A DNA stretch of 64,000 nt, taken from positions 673,601 to 737,600 of the forward strand of contig NZ_VKHQ01000003.1 of NCBI RefSeq assembly GCF_009792795.1. Reading direction: 5' to 3'. Below are positions 36,551 through 46,846 of this stretch, piece by piece. Each line of letters opens with the position of its first letter. Position 1 is the stretch's first letter. A program made the translations under genes and the position numbers. This stretch comes from Cognatiluteimonas profundi (GTDB lineage: Bacteria > Pseudomonadota > Gammaproteobacteria > Xanthomonadales > Xanthomonadaceae). Under the pieces are notes generated by a model, which saw only the letters and a program-made list of their open reading frames with translations, made no database searches and was not told the origin of the DNA.

Positions 36551-37017
36551 GCGTATCCATCGAGCTGCCGATCGACGTCAACACCATCCGCAAGCTGCTG
36601 CCGCACCGATATCCGTTCCTGCTGGTGGACCGCGTGGTCGAGTTCGAGGCGCACAAGCGGGTGCTGTGCATCAAGAGCGTCAGCATCAATGAGCCGTTCT
36701 TCCAGGGTCACTTCCCCACTCAACCGGTGATGCCCGGCGTGCTGGTGATCGAGGCGCTGGCGCAGGCTGGCGGTCTTCTGACACAGCTGTCTGGATTGGT
36801 GGACAGCGATGGCGGCCAATCCAACGGGAAGATCTTCTACCTGGTGAAGATCGACAACGCCAGGTTCTCGAAGATGGTCGTCCCCGGCGACCGCCTCGAG
36901 CTGGAAGTCACCCTCACCCGCGTCATCCGCAACATGGCCCTGTACAACTGCACCGCGCGCGTCGACGGCGCACAGGTCGCCAGTGCGGACATCCTCTGCG
37001 CGGAAGTGAAAGCCTGA
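36547..37017 (+). CDS. fabZ: 3-hydroxyacyl-[ACP] dehydratase FabZ
   Basis: A 156-residue hot-dog-fold dehydratase. The catalytic His is in [23 protein letters not shown], which also holds the catalytic Glu (QGHF...PGVL.(I/V)EA signature). [16 protein letters not shown] is the N-terminal signature. It removes water from 3-hydroxyacyl-ACP in fatty-acid elongation and sits between lpxD and lpxA because both pathways compete for 3-hydroxyacyl-ACP. It could also serve the ACP/KAS cluster at the start of the window; that is inference. The length matches the family. Confidence 0.97.
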   Translation: MSVSIELPIDVNTIRKLLPHRYPFLLVDRVVEFEAHKRVLCIKSVSINEPFFQGHFPTQPVMPGVLVIEALAQAGGLLTQLSGLVDSDGGQSNGKIFYLVKIDNARFSKMVVPGDRLELEVTLTRVIRNMALYNCTARVDGAQVASADILCAEVKA

Positions 37018-37019
37018 CC

Positions 37020-37811
37020 GTGGGCGGCGCGGCAGCCAGCATCCATCCCAGTGCCGTGGTTGATCCATCGGCGCAGATCGGCAGCGATGTGCAGATCGGT
37101 GCTTTCAGCCTGGTCGGCCCCGATGTCAGCATCGGCGACGGAACACACATCGGGCCGCATTGCAGCATCAGCGGTCCCACCCGCATCGGGCGGGACAACC
37201 GGATCCACGGATTCGCGGCCATCGGCGGGGATCCGCAGGACAAGAAGTTCGCGGGCGGCCGCACCGAACTGGTGATCGGCGACGGCAACACCATCCGCGA
37301 ATTCGTCACCATCAATCGCGGCACCGAGAATGGCGGCGGCACCACCCGCGTCGGCGACGACAACTGGCTGCTGGCCTACGTGCACATCGCGCACGACTGC
37401 ATCGTCGGCAGCCACTGCGTGTTTTCCAACAACGCGACCATCGCCGGCCACGTCGAGATCGGCGACCACGCCATCCTCAGCGGGTTCGTCGGCGTGCACC
37501 AGTTCTGCAGGATCGGCGCGCACGCGTTCATCGGCATGGGCGCACTGGTCAACGGCGACGTCCCGCCGTTCGTGCTGGTGGCGCAGGAAGGCTACGGCCG
37601 CCCGCGCGGCATCAACAGCGAAGGCCTGAAGCGTCGCGGTTTCGACAGCGAGCGCATCGCGCTCATCAAGCGTGCGTATCGGGCGCTGTATGTGTCCGGC
37701 GCCAACATGGTCGAGGCCCGCGGCCAGCTTTCCGAACTGGCGCGCGACAGCGATGACGTGCGCGCATTGCTGGACTTCATCGACAGCGGCGAGCGGCCGC
37801 TGCTGCGCTGA
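37020..37811 (+). CDS. lpxA: UDP-N-acetylglucosamine O-acyltransferase
   Basis: A 263-residue hexapeptide-repeat enzyme that performs the first step of lipid A synthesis. The catalytic His125 lies in [11 protein letters not shown], aligned with His125 of E. coli LpxA; His122 is also conserved. The C-terminal helical domain starts near 190 with [20 protein letters not shown]. The GTG start is 2 nt after the fabZ stop, and the N-terminal [14 protein letters not shown] repeat begins at once, which supports that start. Confidence 0.96.
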   Translation: MGGAAASIHPSAVVDPSAQIGSDVQIGAFSLVGPDVSIGDGTHIGPHCSISGPTRIGRDNRIHGFAAIGGDPQDKKFAGGRTELVIGDGNTIREFVTINRGTENGGGTTRVGDDNWLLAYVHIAHDCIVGSHCVFSNNATIAGHVEIGDHAILSGFVGVHQFCRIGAHAFIGMGALVNGDVPPFVLVAQEGYGRPRGINSEGLKRRGFDSERIALIKRAYRALYVSGANMVEARGQLSELARDSDDVRALLDFIDSGERPLLR

Positions 37812-37818
37812 CGGCCGG

Positions 37819-39015
37819 GTGGAACGGCGCACCAGGATCGCGCTGGTTGCCGGCGAGGCATCGGGCGACCAGCTCGGCGCCGGGCTGGTCCGGGCGCTGC
37901 GCATACGGTTTCCGGACGCCGAGTTCGCGGGCATCGGCGGCGATGCGATGCGCTCGGCCAGCATGGAGACATGGTTCGACTCGTCCGCACTGGCGGTCAT
38001 GGGACTGGCCGAGGTGCTGTCGCACCTGCCGCGCCTGCTGCGGCTGCGACGCGCATTGCGCCAGCGCGTACTGGCCTGGAAGCCCGACGTCTTCATCGGC
38101 ATCGACGCGCCTGATTTCAACCTGGGCGTGGAGCGCTGGCTGAAGCAGCGCGGCATCCGCACCGTCCATTACGTCAGCCCATCGGTCTGGGCGTGGCGCG
38201 AGGGCCGCGCTGCGCGGATCGGCCGGAGCGCCGAGCGCGTGCTCTGCCTGTTCCCGATGGAGCCGGCGATCTATGCACGGCATGGCGTCGATGCGCGCTT
38301 CGTCGGCCATCCGCTCGCCGACGACATGGCGCTGGATCCCGATCGCGACGCGGCGAGGCAACGCCTGCACCTGCCCGTGGACGTGCCGGTGCTCGCGCTG
38401 CTGCCGGGTTCGCGCAGCGGCGAGATCCGACGGCTTGCGGCGGACTTCATCGCGGCCGCGGTGCGCGTGCTGGCCGAGATCCCGCAACTGCTGGTCGTCG
38501 CTCCCATGGCCAGTGCGCAGGCGCGAGTCGTGTTCGAGCAGGTCCTGCAGTCGCACGAGGACGCCGCGCTGCTGCGACCGGCGTTGCGCATCCTCGACGG
38601 TGATGCGCGCACCGCCATGGTCGCCAGCGACGTCGTGCTGCTGGCTTCCGGCACGGCCACGCTCGAGGCCATGCTGGCGCAGCGACCGATGGTCGTCGCA
38701 TACAGGATCGCGCCGCTGACCCACGCCATCGTCAAGGGCATGGGCCTGCTGAAGGTCGACCATTACGCGCTGCCGAACGTGCTCGCCGGACAGCAAGTGG
38801 TTCCTGAATTGATGCAGCGCGACTGCGCGCCGCAACCGCTCGCCGATGCCGTGCTCGCGTGGCTGCGCCATCCAGATGCCATGGCCGCGCTGCAGCCGAC
38901 GTTTCGTGCGCTGCATGCCCGATTGCGACGCGACGCTTCCGCACAGGCAGCGGACGTGGTGGCAGAATTGCTGCAGGCAGGCCCGGGAGGTCGCGCCAGC
39001 GGCAGCAGCGGATGA
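37819..39015 (+). CDS. lpxB: Lipid A disaccharide synthase
   Basis: A 398-residue GT-B fold glycosyltransferase (GT19) that joins lipid X and UDP-diacylglucosamine. [21 protein letters not shown] is the N-terminal family signature, followed by [27 protein letters not shown] and the C-terminal [12 protein letters not shown] and [20 protein letters not shown] nucleotide-sugar site. The GTG start lies 7 nt after lpxA. The stop overlaps rnhB as ATGA. Confidence 0.95.
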   Translation: MERRTRIALVAGEASGDQLGAGLVRALRIRFPDAEFAGIGGDAMRSASMETWFDSSALAVMGLAEVLSHLPRLLRLRRALRQRVLAWKPDVFIGIDAPDFNLGVERWLKQRGIRTVHYVSPSVWAWREGRAARIGRSAERVLCLFPMEPAIYARHGVDARFVGHPLADDMALDPDRDAARQRLHLPVDVPVLALLPGSRSGEIRRLAADFIAAAVRVLAEIPQLLVVAPMASAQARVVFEQVLQSHEDAALLRPALRILDGDARTAMVASDVVLLASGTATLEAMLAQRPMVVAYRIAPLTHAIVKGMGLLKVDHYALPNVLAGQQVVPELMQRDCAPQPLADAVLAWLRHPDAMAALQPTFRALHARLRRDASAQAADVVAELLQAGPGGRASGSSG

Positions 39016-39722
39016 ACGACGACGCCACAACCCTTCCAGCCGAGCCAGCCGAAGCGACGGATCCCGACGCATCCTGCGCCGGTCGCGATGCACTGCAGTG
39101 TTTCGCCGGCATCGACGAGGCCGGACGCGGCCCACTCGCTGGCCCCGTGGTCGTGGCGGCCGTGGTCTTCGAGCCCGGGCGCACCCCGATCAACGGCCTG
39201 GCCGACTCCAAGCAGCTCTGCGCGGAGCGACGTGAAGTCCTGTATGCACGCATCATCGAGCGTGCGCTGGCATGGCATGTCGTCTTCATCGAGGCCGATG
39301 AGATCGACCGCATCAACATCTACCACGCGACCATGCTGGGCATGCGCCGCGCGCTGGAAGGCGTGCTCCATGTTGCCCGCTTCGCGCGGATCGACGGTAA
39401 TGCGCTGCCGCGCGACCTGCCCTGCCCCGCGCAGGCGATCGTCGGCGGCGACGCAACCGACCGCTCGATCATGGCCGCATCGATCCTGGCGAAGGTCACG
39501 CGCGATCGGCACATGCGCGTACTGCATGGACAATGGCCCGGCTACGGCTTCGACGAGCACAAGGGCTATGCGACGCCCGCGCACCGCGAGGCACTGGCGC
39601 GCCTGGGGCCCTGCCCGATCCACCGCCGCAGCTTCGTCACCGTTCGCGAGTCACTTCAGCCCGGATTGTTCGGCGACGAAGGGGATGCGATCGCATTCGC
39701 GGCCAGCCCGATCGAGGGATAG
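39012..39722 (+). CDS. rnhB: Ribonuclease HII
   Basis: A 236-residue RNase H2 that nicks at ribonucleotides in DNA and RNA-DNA hybrids. The catalytic set is visible as [15 protein letters not shown] (Asp, Glu) with further Asp in [41 protein letters not shown] is the family ending. The N-terminus has about 30 extra residues before the catalytic core, rich in Ala, Asp and Pro. The last 67 nt overlap the 3' end of the convergent regulator gene. Confidence 0.95.
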   Translation: MNDDATTLPAEPAEATDPDASCAGRDALQCFAGIDEAGRGPLAGPVVVAAVVFEPGRTPINGLADSKQLCAERREVLYARIIERALAWHVVFIEADEIDRINIYHATMLGMRRALEGVLHVARFARIDGNALPRDLPCPAQAIVGGDATDRSIMAASILAKVTRDRHMRVLHGQWPGYGFDEHKGYATPAHREALARLGPCPIHRRSFVTVRESLQPGLFGDEGDAIAFAASPIEG

Positions 39723-42175
39723 GCCGCGTACAGCAGCGACTGCAGGTGCTGCTGACGGTCATGGCGCCCCGCCTGGAACAGCCGCTCGGCGTCCGCTTCG
39801 CCAAGACCACGGCGCATCGCCTCCCAGACATGCCGATGGGCATCCTGCCAATGCCGGGACATCGGCACGCCGGTGAGCTCCCGCAATCGCTGTGCCCCGC
39901 CGAGCAGGCGCGCGCCCAGGGCCTGCTGCCCGCGGGTTGCCAGCACATAGGCGAAGCCTTCCAGGGCCGCGGCGCTCATCCGCAGGTTGCGCAAGGTGGC
40001 GGACAACGACAGGGTGCGCTCGAATGCCTGCGCGGCAGCGGTGGGGTCACCGAGCATCAGTGCCTGCAGCCCGCAGTTGACCTCGGCGAAACCAAGCAGG
40101 AAACCCGGTCCGCTGTTTCGCTCCAGCCAGAACGCCCGCAGTTCCGAGACAGCGCAGCGCGCCGAGATCGACGCCAGCCGGTATTCGCCAACCGTGGAGT
40201 GCATGGCCGTGATCCAGATGCGGGCATAGGCACGAACGTGCATGTCGCCCGCCTCGATGGCACGGCGCATGGCATGTGCCAGCATCCGCCTGGCCTCGGG
40301 ATAGCGTCCCGACGCCACGCGCAGCATTGCAAGGCCGGCCAATGCCATGCCGTGTTCGCGCGGCAGTTCCGCCCGCGCCGTGAGCGCCACGGCCTCTTCC
40401 AGGAGCGGTTCGGCTTCGGCCCGACTGAGATGCAACTCCATCAGGCCGATGAACTGCAATGCCTTGGCGCGCGCCACCAGCGTCGGCGACGGATGCGCCT
40501 CCAGCGCACGACCAATCCATTCCCGGGCCGTGCGGAAGCTGCCGATGACCCACCAGTACCAACGCAGGTTGAGCGCCAGCTGCAGCGCCTCGTCGGCAAG
40601 TCCGTGTTCCAGCGCGAAGTCGAAGGCACTGCGGATGTTGGGTTGCTCGCGGTCCAGCAGACCCCCATAACGGTGCGTCGGCCGGTCGTAGAGGACGGCG
40701 TCGGCGCTCGCGGTCAGCGCGATGTAATGGCGCAGTTGCCGCAGACGGTAGACGTTGGCATCGCAATCGCTGCGCAGCCGCTCCCCTGCATAGTCGCGCA
40801 CTGCCTGGAGCATGCGAAAACGCCGTGGAACCGCATCGTGTTCGACGATGACGAAGCTCTTGTCGATCAGCGAGCCCAGCGGGCCGACGATATCGCGCGC
40901 CTTCCCGCTTGCATCGGTCATGACGGCTTCGGCGCCCTCGAGGGTCCAGCCACTGGAAAACAGCGTCAGTCGCTGCAACAGCTCCGCTTCCGCTGGCGAC
41001 AGCAGGTCGAAACTCCAGTCGAGCATCTCGCGAACCGAATGCTGCCTGTCCGGGCCGCCGTGCAGGTCCGACACGAGCACCTCGCGTCGCGCCGACAGGC
41101 GCTCGAGCAACTCCGCCGGCCCGAGCACGCGTAGCCGCGTTGCCGCCAGCTCCAGCGCCAATGGCAACCCTTCCAGGTACCTGCACAGCCGGACGACGGC
41201 GGCGATGTTGCCGGCGTCCAGCTCGAAACCGGGATCGGCTTCGCGCGCACGCATCTCCAGCAGCCGCACGGCATTGCTGCTCCGCGCAGCGGCCAGCGGA
41301 GCGTCGGCGTGGTCCCAATCGTCGGGCGGCAACTCCAGGGGTGGGACGCGATAAGCCTGTTCACCCTCGACACCGAGCCGCACCTGGCTCGTGGTGAGGA
41401 TGCGCAATCCCGGACACCGTTGCAGCAATGGTGCCGCCAGCATCGCCACCTGTCCGGCGACGCGATCGCAATTGTCCAGCAGCAGCAACAACCGGCGATG
41501 CAACAGCGCTTCCACGAGCAGGGCCGCGTTGCTTGCCTCGCCCTGCCGCACGAATCCGAACGCGGCAAGCAGGGCCTCGGCGACCTCGGCGCCATTGCGG
41601 CAAGCGGTGAGGTCGACCAGCCATACACCGTCGGGATAGTCGCCCTCGCAGCGGCGGGCCAGGTGCAGCGCCAACCGCGTCTTGCCGATGCCACCCGGTC
41701 CGTTGAGGGTCAGCAATCGCACGTCGCCCAACAGACGCTGCAAGGTCGCGAGTTCGGCGTCACGTGGCACGTCCGAGCCGATCGGCGAGGGTAGCGGTGG
41801 CGGGTTGAAGGGGCCGCGCATGGGCTGCGGCGATCCGACCTGCACCTGCTCGACGTTGCGCACGGCGGCGATGAACCGATATCCGCGGCGCGGTACGGTC
41901 TCGATGTATCGCGGTGAGTCGCGCCTGTCGCCCAGTGCCTGGCGCAGCAGCGTCACGACGCGATTCAGGGCCGATGGCGTGACGTGGCGGTGTCCCCACA
42001 CGGCATCGAGAAGCTCATCGCGCTCATGCAGGTGCCCCGGTTGCTCGAGCATGCGCCCGAGCACCTCCATCGCCTTCGGCTCGAGGATGACGACCTGGCC
42101 GCGACGCGTCAGTCGCGCCTCGTCCGGCTCCAGGCGGAACTCGCCGAATTCGTAAATGCCTGACCCAGGCGACAT
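39656..42175 (-). CDS. STAND-type transcriptional regulator (OmpR-like wHTH, NTPase, TPR)
   Basis: An 839-residue cytoplasmic regulator. Residues about 5-105 form an OmpR/PhoB-type winged helix ([26 protein letters not shown]; the recognition region is around [16 protein letters not shown], then the wing at [14 protein letters not shown]). A P-loop NTPase follows: Walker A GPGGIGKT at 159-166, Walker [10 protein letters not shown] near 230-238, and [16 protein letters not shown] typical of the winged-helical part of AfsR/MalT-like STAND proteins. The C-terminal half (about 500-810) is helical TPR-like repeats, the usual sensor. No membrane segment is seen. It diverges from a DUF1232 gene it might control. 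Ligand and targets are unknown. Confidence 0.85.
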   Translation of the reverse strand: MSPGSGIYEFGEFRLEPDEARLTRRGQVVILEPKAMEVLGRMLEQPGHLHERDELLDAVWGHRHVTPSALNRVVTLLRQALGDRRDSPRYIETVPRRGYRFIAAVRNVEQVQVGSPQPMRGPFNPPPLPSPIGSDVPRDAELATLQRLLGDVRLLTLNGPGGIGKTRLALHLARRCEGDYPDGVWLVDLTACRNGAEVAEALLAAFGFVRQGEASNAALLVEALLHRRLLLLLDNCDRVAGQVAMLAAPLLQRCPGLRILTTSQVRLGVEGEQAYRVPPLELPPDDWDHADAPLAAARSSNAVRLLEMRAREADPGFELDAGNIAAVVRLCRYLEGLPLALELAATRLRVLGPAELLERLSARREVLVSDLHGGPDRQHSVREMLDWSFDLLSPAEAELLQRLTLFSSGWTLEGAEAVMTDASGKARDIVGPLGSLIDKSFVIVEHDAVPRRFRMLQAVRDYAGERLRSDCDANVYRLRQLRHYIALTASADAVLYDRPTHRYGGLLDREQPNIRSAFDFALEHGLADEALQLALNLRWYWWVIGSFRTAREWIGRALEAHPSPTLVARAKALQFIGLMELHLSRAEAEPLLEEAVALTARAELPREHGMALAGLAMLRVASGRYPEARRMLAHAMRRAIEAGDMHVRAYARIWITAMHSTVGEYRLASISARCAVSELRAFWLERNSGPGFLLGFAEVNCGLQALMLGDPTAAAQAFERTLSLSATLRNLRMSAAALEGFAYVLATRGQQALGARLLGGAQRLRELTGVPMSRHWQDAHRHVWEAMRRGLGEADAERLFQAGRHDRQQHLQSLLYAAYPSIGLAANAIASPSSPNNPG

Positions 42176-42407
42176 GGCCGCCCCGCATCGTTGTCCACCG
42201 CGCAGTGGCCGTGAAAGGTAGCGCGGGCCCGTGGATGCCAGGGTGAGAGCGTCCGTTGCCGCCTGCCGGTCCGCTGGACAGCGGGAGCGCCGACACGCGC
42301 CGCCTCATCCCGCGATCATGAAAACATCGTCCATCCATCCAGACCATTGCCTGCAGGAAGCGCAGGATCCGGATGCGAGAACGTGAATTGCATTTGGGAG
42401 AACCACG
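42176..42407. other. Divergent control region between regulator and DUF1232 gene
   Basis: These 232 nt separate two divergent genes and contain no supported gene. A short inverted repeat, CCGCTGGACAGCGG, is the only operator-like pattern that I noticed. GGGAG lies 7 nt before the DUF1232 ATG. Confidence 0.4.
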
Positions 42408-43040
42408 ATGAACGCCTTGCTTGCACAACTGCATCCGCTCCCCGCCGAGCTGCCGCGACCGGCCCACAGCGCGCATGGCAGGCGGCATCGCATCGGCACC
42501 CATGAGATCAACGAGCAATCGCTGGCGTTGTTCAACGAACTGTTGATGAAGCTCGACCTTCGCCAGCCCCAGCTGGAGCGTGACCAGCTCGTGACCGCCG
42601 CCCGGGACGTGGCCAATCGACCCGACAGCAGCCATGCGGCCATCTTCGAGCGGATGCGGCGCGCCGCCGCGATCGACCGCATGCTTCGCGACCATGGCTG
42701 GACGCCGGCCGACCAGGTCGTCCCGTCGGCACAGCTGGTGGTCGAATACGTGCGTCGCGCCAACGACCTGATTCCCGATGCGCTACCGATGGTTGGACGA
42801 CTGGACGACGCCATCGTGGTCGACGTGGCCTGGCCCGCGCTGGCGCCGGAGGTTGGCGACTACATTGACTTCTGCCGGTTGCGGCACGTTGAAACCGCCC
42901 TTGGCGGGACTGCCGACGGCTACGACCGCGATTCATGGCTGGCCGCCCGTCGAGCGGAAGCCCGGTTGCTGGAGCACTTGCAGCGCGTCGGCGCGCAAAC
43001 CTACCTGAGCGGGCCGCCGGCGCTCTTCCACGTCCACTGA
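42408..43040 (+). CDS. DUF1232 (YkvA-like) domain protein
   Basis: A 210-residue protein. The stretch ANDLIPDALPMVGRLDDAIVV (about 118-138) matches the DUF1232/YkvA core pattern 'D.IPD..P..G..DDa.v', although here the segment is less hydrophobic than in membrane-bound members. The N-terminal 110 residues are helical, charged and unassigned. No signal peptide is seen. The function of the family is unknown. It is divergent from the STAND regulator and lies 129 nt before dnaE, so it is either a regulator target or a passenger in the rnhB-dnaE gap. Confidence 0.7.
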   Translation: MNALLAQLHPLPAELPRPAHSAHGRRHRIGTHEINEQSLALFNELLMKLDLRQPQLERDQLVTAARDVANRPDSSHAAIFERMRRAAAIDRMLRDHGWTPADQVVPSAQLVVEYVRRANDLIPDALPMVGRLDDAIVVDVAWPALAPEVGDYIDFCRLRHVETALGGTADGYDRDSWLAARRAEARLLEHLQRVGAQTYLSGPPALFHVH

Positions 43041-43100
43041 AGCCTGGGCCAGGCGCGTCCGTGCCGCCACGGCCGCGCCGGTTTCGACGGCTGTCAAGCC

Positions 43101-43129
43101 TTGTCCCGGCAGTGTCCGGAGGCTAGGCT
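43101..43129 (+). promoter_or_regulatory. Candidate dnaE promoter
   Basis: TTGTCC at 43101-43106 and TAGGCT at 43124-43129 are spaced by 17 nt. The start site would lie about 35 nt before the dnaE ATG. Hexamer matches are moderate (four and three of six). Confidence 0.4.
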
Positions 43130-43169
43130 CATCTGCGCTGTCGCGTTGATCGAGTCCATCCGGGAAGGC

Positions 43170-46100
43170 ATGTCCGCCCGCTTCGCCCACCTCCACCTGC
43201 ACAGCGAGTATTCGCTGGTCGACTCGACGATCCGGATCCCGGAACTCGTCGCGCGTTGCGCTGCGATGGGCCAGCCCGCGGTCGCGGTGACCGACCAGAA
43301 CAACCTCTTCGCGCTGGTGAAGTTCTACAAGGCCGCCGAAGCGGCGGGCATCAAGCCGGTCATCGGCGCGGACGTGCTGCTCGCGGACGGCACCGAGGCG
43401 CCTTCGCGCCTGACCCTGCTGTGCCGGGACCACACCGGCTACCTCACGTTGTCGCGGTTGCTGACCCGCGCGTGGATGGAAGGCCATCGCGTGGATGGCG
43501 TCGTCGTGCGGCCCGAGTGGCTGCGTGATTCCAACGCGGGATTGTTCACGCTGGCCGGACGCCACAGCGAAGCCGGACGGCTGGCCGCGGCGGGCAAGCA
43601 CGATCTCGCCGCGCAATGGCTGGCCGACTGGCAGCGCCACACCGGCGAGCGCCTGCACCTGGAACTCACCCGCAGCGGACGCGATGGCGAGGACGCGTTC
43701 AATGCGTTCGCGCTGCAGGCCTCATCCGAGCGCGGCATTCCCGTTGTCGCCAGCAATGACGTGCGTTTCCTCGACGCCACCGGGTTCGACGCGCACGAGG
43801 CGCGCGTGTGCATTTCGACCGGACGCGTCCTCGATGATCCCAAGCGTCCGCACGAGTACAGCGCCGAGCAGTTCCTGAAATCGTCGGAGGACATGGCGGA
43901 GCTGTTCGCCGACGTGCCCGATGCGATCGACAACGCGCTGGCACTGGCCACGCGCTGCAACCTCGAACTGTCGCTGGGCACCTATTACCTGCCGGCGTTT
44001 CCCGTGCCCAGCGAACACACGCTGGAGAGCTGGATCCGCAGCCAGGCGCGCGAAGGGCTGGCCAGGCGCCTGGCCAGGCATCCGCCCGCACCGGAGCACG
44101 GCAACGCCCCTTATGAACTGCGCCTGGAAAGCGAGCTGGACGTCATCGTCGCGATGGGCTTCCCGGGTTACTTCCTGATCGTCGCGGACTTCATCAACTG
44201 GGCGAAGGACCACGACATCCCCGTCGGTCCCGGGCGCGGCTCCGGCGCCGGCTCGCTGGTGGCGTGGGCGCTGGGCATCACCGACCTGGATCCGCTGCCG
44301 TACGACCTGCTGTTCGAGCGCTTCCTCAACCCCGAACGCGTGTCGATGCCCGACTTCGACATCGACTTCTGCATGGACCGGCGCGACGAGGTCATCGACT
44401 ACGTTGCCGCCAAGTACGGCCGCGATCGCGTCAGCCAGATCATCACCTACGGCACGATGGCGGCGAAGGCGGTCGTGCGCGACACCGGGCGCGTGCTCGG
44501 CCATCCCTATGGTTTCGTCGATGGCATCGCCAAGCTCATCCCGCTGACGCTGGGTGTGTCACTGGACGATGCGCTCGGCGAATCCGAAGCGGCCCGCAAG
44601 AATCCGGAACTCGCATCCGCCGAACTCATCCAGCGCCACGCGGCCGAGGAGGACGTGCGCGACCTGCTGTCGCTCGCCCGCGAACTGGAAGACCTCACGC
44701 GCAACGCCGGCAAGCACGCCGGTGGCGTCGTGATCGCACCATCGCCGTTGTCGGATTTCTGCCCGCTGTTCGCCGAACACGATGGCCATGGTCGTGGCCG
44801 CAATCCGGTGACGCAGTTCGACAAGGACGACGTCGAGACGATCGGGCTGGTGAAATTCGACTTCCTCGGCCTGCGCACGCTGACGATCATCGACTGGGCG
44901 GTGAAGGCGATCAACGCGCGCAAGCCGCCGTCGGAACCGCCGCTGGACATCATCAGCCTGCCGCTGGACGACGTGGCGACCTACGAGCTGTTCGCCCGCG
45001 GCGAAACCCATGCGGTGTTCCAGTTCGAATCGCGCGGCATGCGCGAGCTGCTCAAGCGCGCCAAGCCCGATCGCTTCGGCGACCTGATCGCCCTGGTGTC
45101 GCTGTTCCGTCCGGGACCCATGGACCTGATCCCCGACTTTGTCGAGCGCAAGCACGGGCGCGCCGAGGTCAGCTATCCGCATCCGGCGCTGGAGCCGGTG
45201 CTGGCGCCGACCTACGGCGTGATCGTGTACCAGGAACAGGTGATGCAGATCGCCCAGGTGCTGGCGGGTTATTCGCTCGGCGGCGCAGACCTGCTGCGTC
45301 GCGCGATGGGCAAGAAGAAAGTCGAGGAGATGGCGAAGGAGCGCGCCAAGTTCGAGGCCGGCGCCTCCGAGCGCGGGGTGGATCCGCGCAAGGCATCGCA
45401 GATCTTCGACCTGATGGAGAAGTTCGCGGGCTACGGTTTCAACAAGTCGCACGCCGCGGCCTACGCACTCGTCTCCTACCAGACCGCCTGGCTCAAGGCG
45501 CACCATCCGGCGGAGTTCATGGCCGCCGTGCTGTCCTCGGACATGGACAACACCGACAAGGTCGTCGGCTTCCTCGACGAAGCCCGCTCGCTCGGCCTCC
45601 TGGTGCTGCCGCCCGACGTCAATGCATCGCGCTACATGTTCGATGCGATGGACGACAGGACAATCCGCTACGGACTGGGTGCGGTGAAGGGCGTCGGACG
45701 CGGGGCATGCGACGCCATCACCGAGGAACGCAGCAAGGGTGGCGCCTTCGCCGACCTGCTGGATTTCTGCAGGCGCGTGGATACCGGCCGGCTCAACCGC
45801 CGCGCGCTGGAGGCGCTGGTCAACGCCGGCGCAATGGATGCGCTCGGGCGCAACCGACCGTCCCTGATGCTGCAGCTGCCCGAGGTCATGAAGGCAACCG
45901 AGCAACTGGCGCGCGAACGCGAAGCCGGGCAGAACTCGCTCTTCGGCAGCCTGCCGTCCGACAACGCGGCCGCCAACGACCTGCGCATCGAACTTCCCGA
46001 TGCCGACGACTGGCCGCTGCTGCAGAAGCTGCAGGGCGAGCGCGACACCCTGGGCCACTATCTCAGCGGTCATCCGCTGGACCCCTACCGCGACGAGCTG

Positions 46101-46691
46101 TCCGCGCTGGTCGGGCACGACCTCGGCGACCTGGACCGGCTGTGGAACGAGCGTCCCGAGGACGAACGGCGCGGCTGGCGGCAGGAGGCGACGGTCGTCG
46201 TCGCGGGCCTGGTCATCGGCATGCGCAAGCGTGGCGACAGCCAGGCGTTCGTGCAGCTCGAGGATGGTCGCGGCCGCATCGAATGCGCGTTCTTCGCCGA
46301 GCCCTACCACCAGTACGCCCAGCTGCTCACGCGCGATCGCATCCTGCTGGTCGAGGGCGGCCTGCGCGAGGACGAGTTCAGCGGCGGATTTTCACTGCGC
46401 GCCCGGCGCTGCTGGGACTACGTGCAGGTCTGCACCCAGCATGCCCAGCGCCTGTCGGTGAAACTCGACCTGCGCGAACACGATGCGCTGGGGCATTTCG
46501 CCAAGGTCCTCAAGAGCCACGGCGGCGGCACCCCGCTGCTGCTGGAAGCCATCACCGGCAAGGCGGTCGGGCGGCTGAACATCAATGGCGGCCAGGGCGT
46601 GCGCGTCGATGCCGCCCTGCCCGGCCTGTTGCGCAGCCTGCCCGGCGTCCGCGGGGTGAAGCTGGCGCTGTCCAAGCCATGGGCCAGCTGA
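43170..46691 (+). CDS. dnaE: DNA polymerase III subunit alpha
   Basis: A 1173-residue replicative C-family polymerase. The N-terminal PHP domain begins FAHLHLHSEYSLVD. The catalytic palm has PGRGSGAGSLVAWALGITDLDPL and SMPDFDIDFCMDRRDEVIDY with the metal-binding Asp residues. Further regions are AGYGFNKSHAAAYALVSYQTAWLKAHHPAEFMAA (fingers), a helix-hairpin-helix around FADLLDFCRRVD, and an OB fold near the end (VVVAGLVIGMRKRGDSQAFVQLEDGRG). Size and order match E. coli DnaE (1160 residues). GAAGG lies immediately before the ATG at 43170. The usual neighbour rnhB is displaced by two inserted genes. Confidence 0.97.
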   Translation: MSARFAHLHLHSEYSLVDSTIRIPELVARCAAMGQPAVAVTDQNNLFALVKFYKAAEAAGIKPVIGADVLLADGTEAPSRLTLLCRDHTGYLTLSRLLTRAWMEGHRVDGVVVRPEWLRDSNAGLFTLAGRHSEAGRLAAAGKHDLAAQWLADWQRHTGERLHLELTRSGRDGEDAFNAFALQASSERGIPVVASNDVRFLDATGFDAHEARVCISTGRVLDDPKRPHEYSAEQFLKSSEDMAELFADVPDAIDNALALATRCNLELSLGTYYLPAFPVPSEHTLESWIRSQAREGLARRLARHPPAPEHGNAPYELRLESELDVIVAMGFPGYFLIVADFINWAKDHDIPVGPGRGSGAGSLVAWALGITDLDPLPYDLLFERFLNPERVSMPDFDIDFCMDRRDEVIDYVAAKYGRDRVSQIITYGTMAAKAVVRDTGRVLGHPYGFVDGIAKLIPLTLGVSLDDALGESEAARKNPELASAELIQRHAAEEDVRDLLSLARELEDLTRNAGKHAGGVVIAPSPLSDFCPLFAEHDGHGRGRNPVTQFDKDDVETIGLVKFDFLGLRTLTIIDWAVKAINARKPPSEPPLDIISLPLDDVATYELFARGETHAVFQFESRGMRELLKRAKPDRFGDLIALVSLFRPGPMDLIPDFVERKHGRAEVSYPHPALEPVLAPTYGVIVYQEQVMQIAQVLAGYSLGGADLLRRAMGKKKVEEMAKERAKFEAGASERGVDPRKASQIFDLMEKFAGYGFNKSHAAAYALVSYQTAWLKAHHPAEFMAAVLSSDMDNTDKVVGFLDEARSLGLLVLPPDVNASRYMFDAMDDRTIRYGLGAVKGVGRGACDAITEERSKGGAFADLLDFCRRVDTGRLNRRALEALVNAGAMDALGRNRPSLMLQLPEVMKATEQLAREREAGQNSLFGSLPSDNAAANDLRIELPDADDWPLLQKLQGERDTLGHYLSGHPLDPYRDELSALVGHDLGDLDRLWNERPEDERRGWRQEATVVVAGLVIGMRKRGDSQAFVQLEDGRGRIECAFFAEPYHQYAQLLTRDRILLVEGGLREDEFSGGFSLRARRCWDYVQVCTQHAQRLSVKLDLREHDALGHFAKVLKSHGGGTPLLLEAITGKAVGRLNINGGQGVRVDAALPGLLRSLPGVRGVKLALSKPWAS

Positions 46692-46698
46692 CGAATCC

Positions 46699-46738
46699 GC
46701 AGCCCGGGTAAGCGAGGCTGTGGCCTTACCCGCGCTAC
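46699..46738. repeat. REP-like imperfect inverted repeat after dnaE
   Basis: Arms 46699-46712 and 46725-46738 pair over 14 bp with two mismatches around a CGGGTAAG/CTTACCCG core, with a 12-nt loop. The arm form GTAGCGCGGGTAAG resembles a dispersed repeat rather than a terminator because no U-tract follows. It may protect the dnaE 3' end. Confidence 0.6.
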
Positions 46739-46815
46739 AGGCCTGAGCCACTTCGCGTCCTGCCCGACCCCAGGAGAGGACTCGGGCGAAAGAGGCCCGA
46801 AGCAGCGTCGTCCGC

Positions 46816-46821
46816 TAGACT
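46816..46821 (+). promoter_or_regulatory. Candidate -10 element of accA
   Basis: TAGACT at 46816-46821 lies 26 nt before the accA ATG and matches four of six -10 positions. No convincing -35 is seen. Confidence 0.3.
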
Positions 46822-46846
46822 GTCCCCTTTTCCGCCCGCCACCTCG

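Noticed and set aside
39656-42175. CadC-like membrane-bound regulator
   Set aside because: The winged helix is similar, but there is no transmembrane segment and a P-loop NTPase follows.
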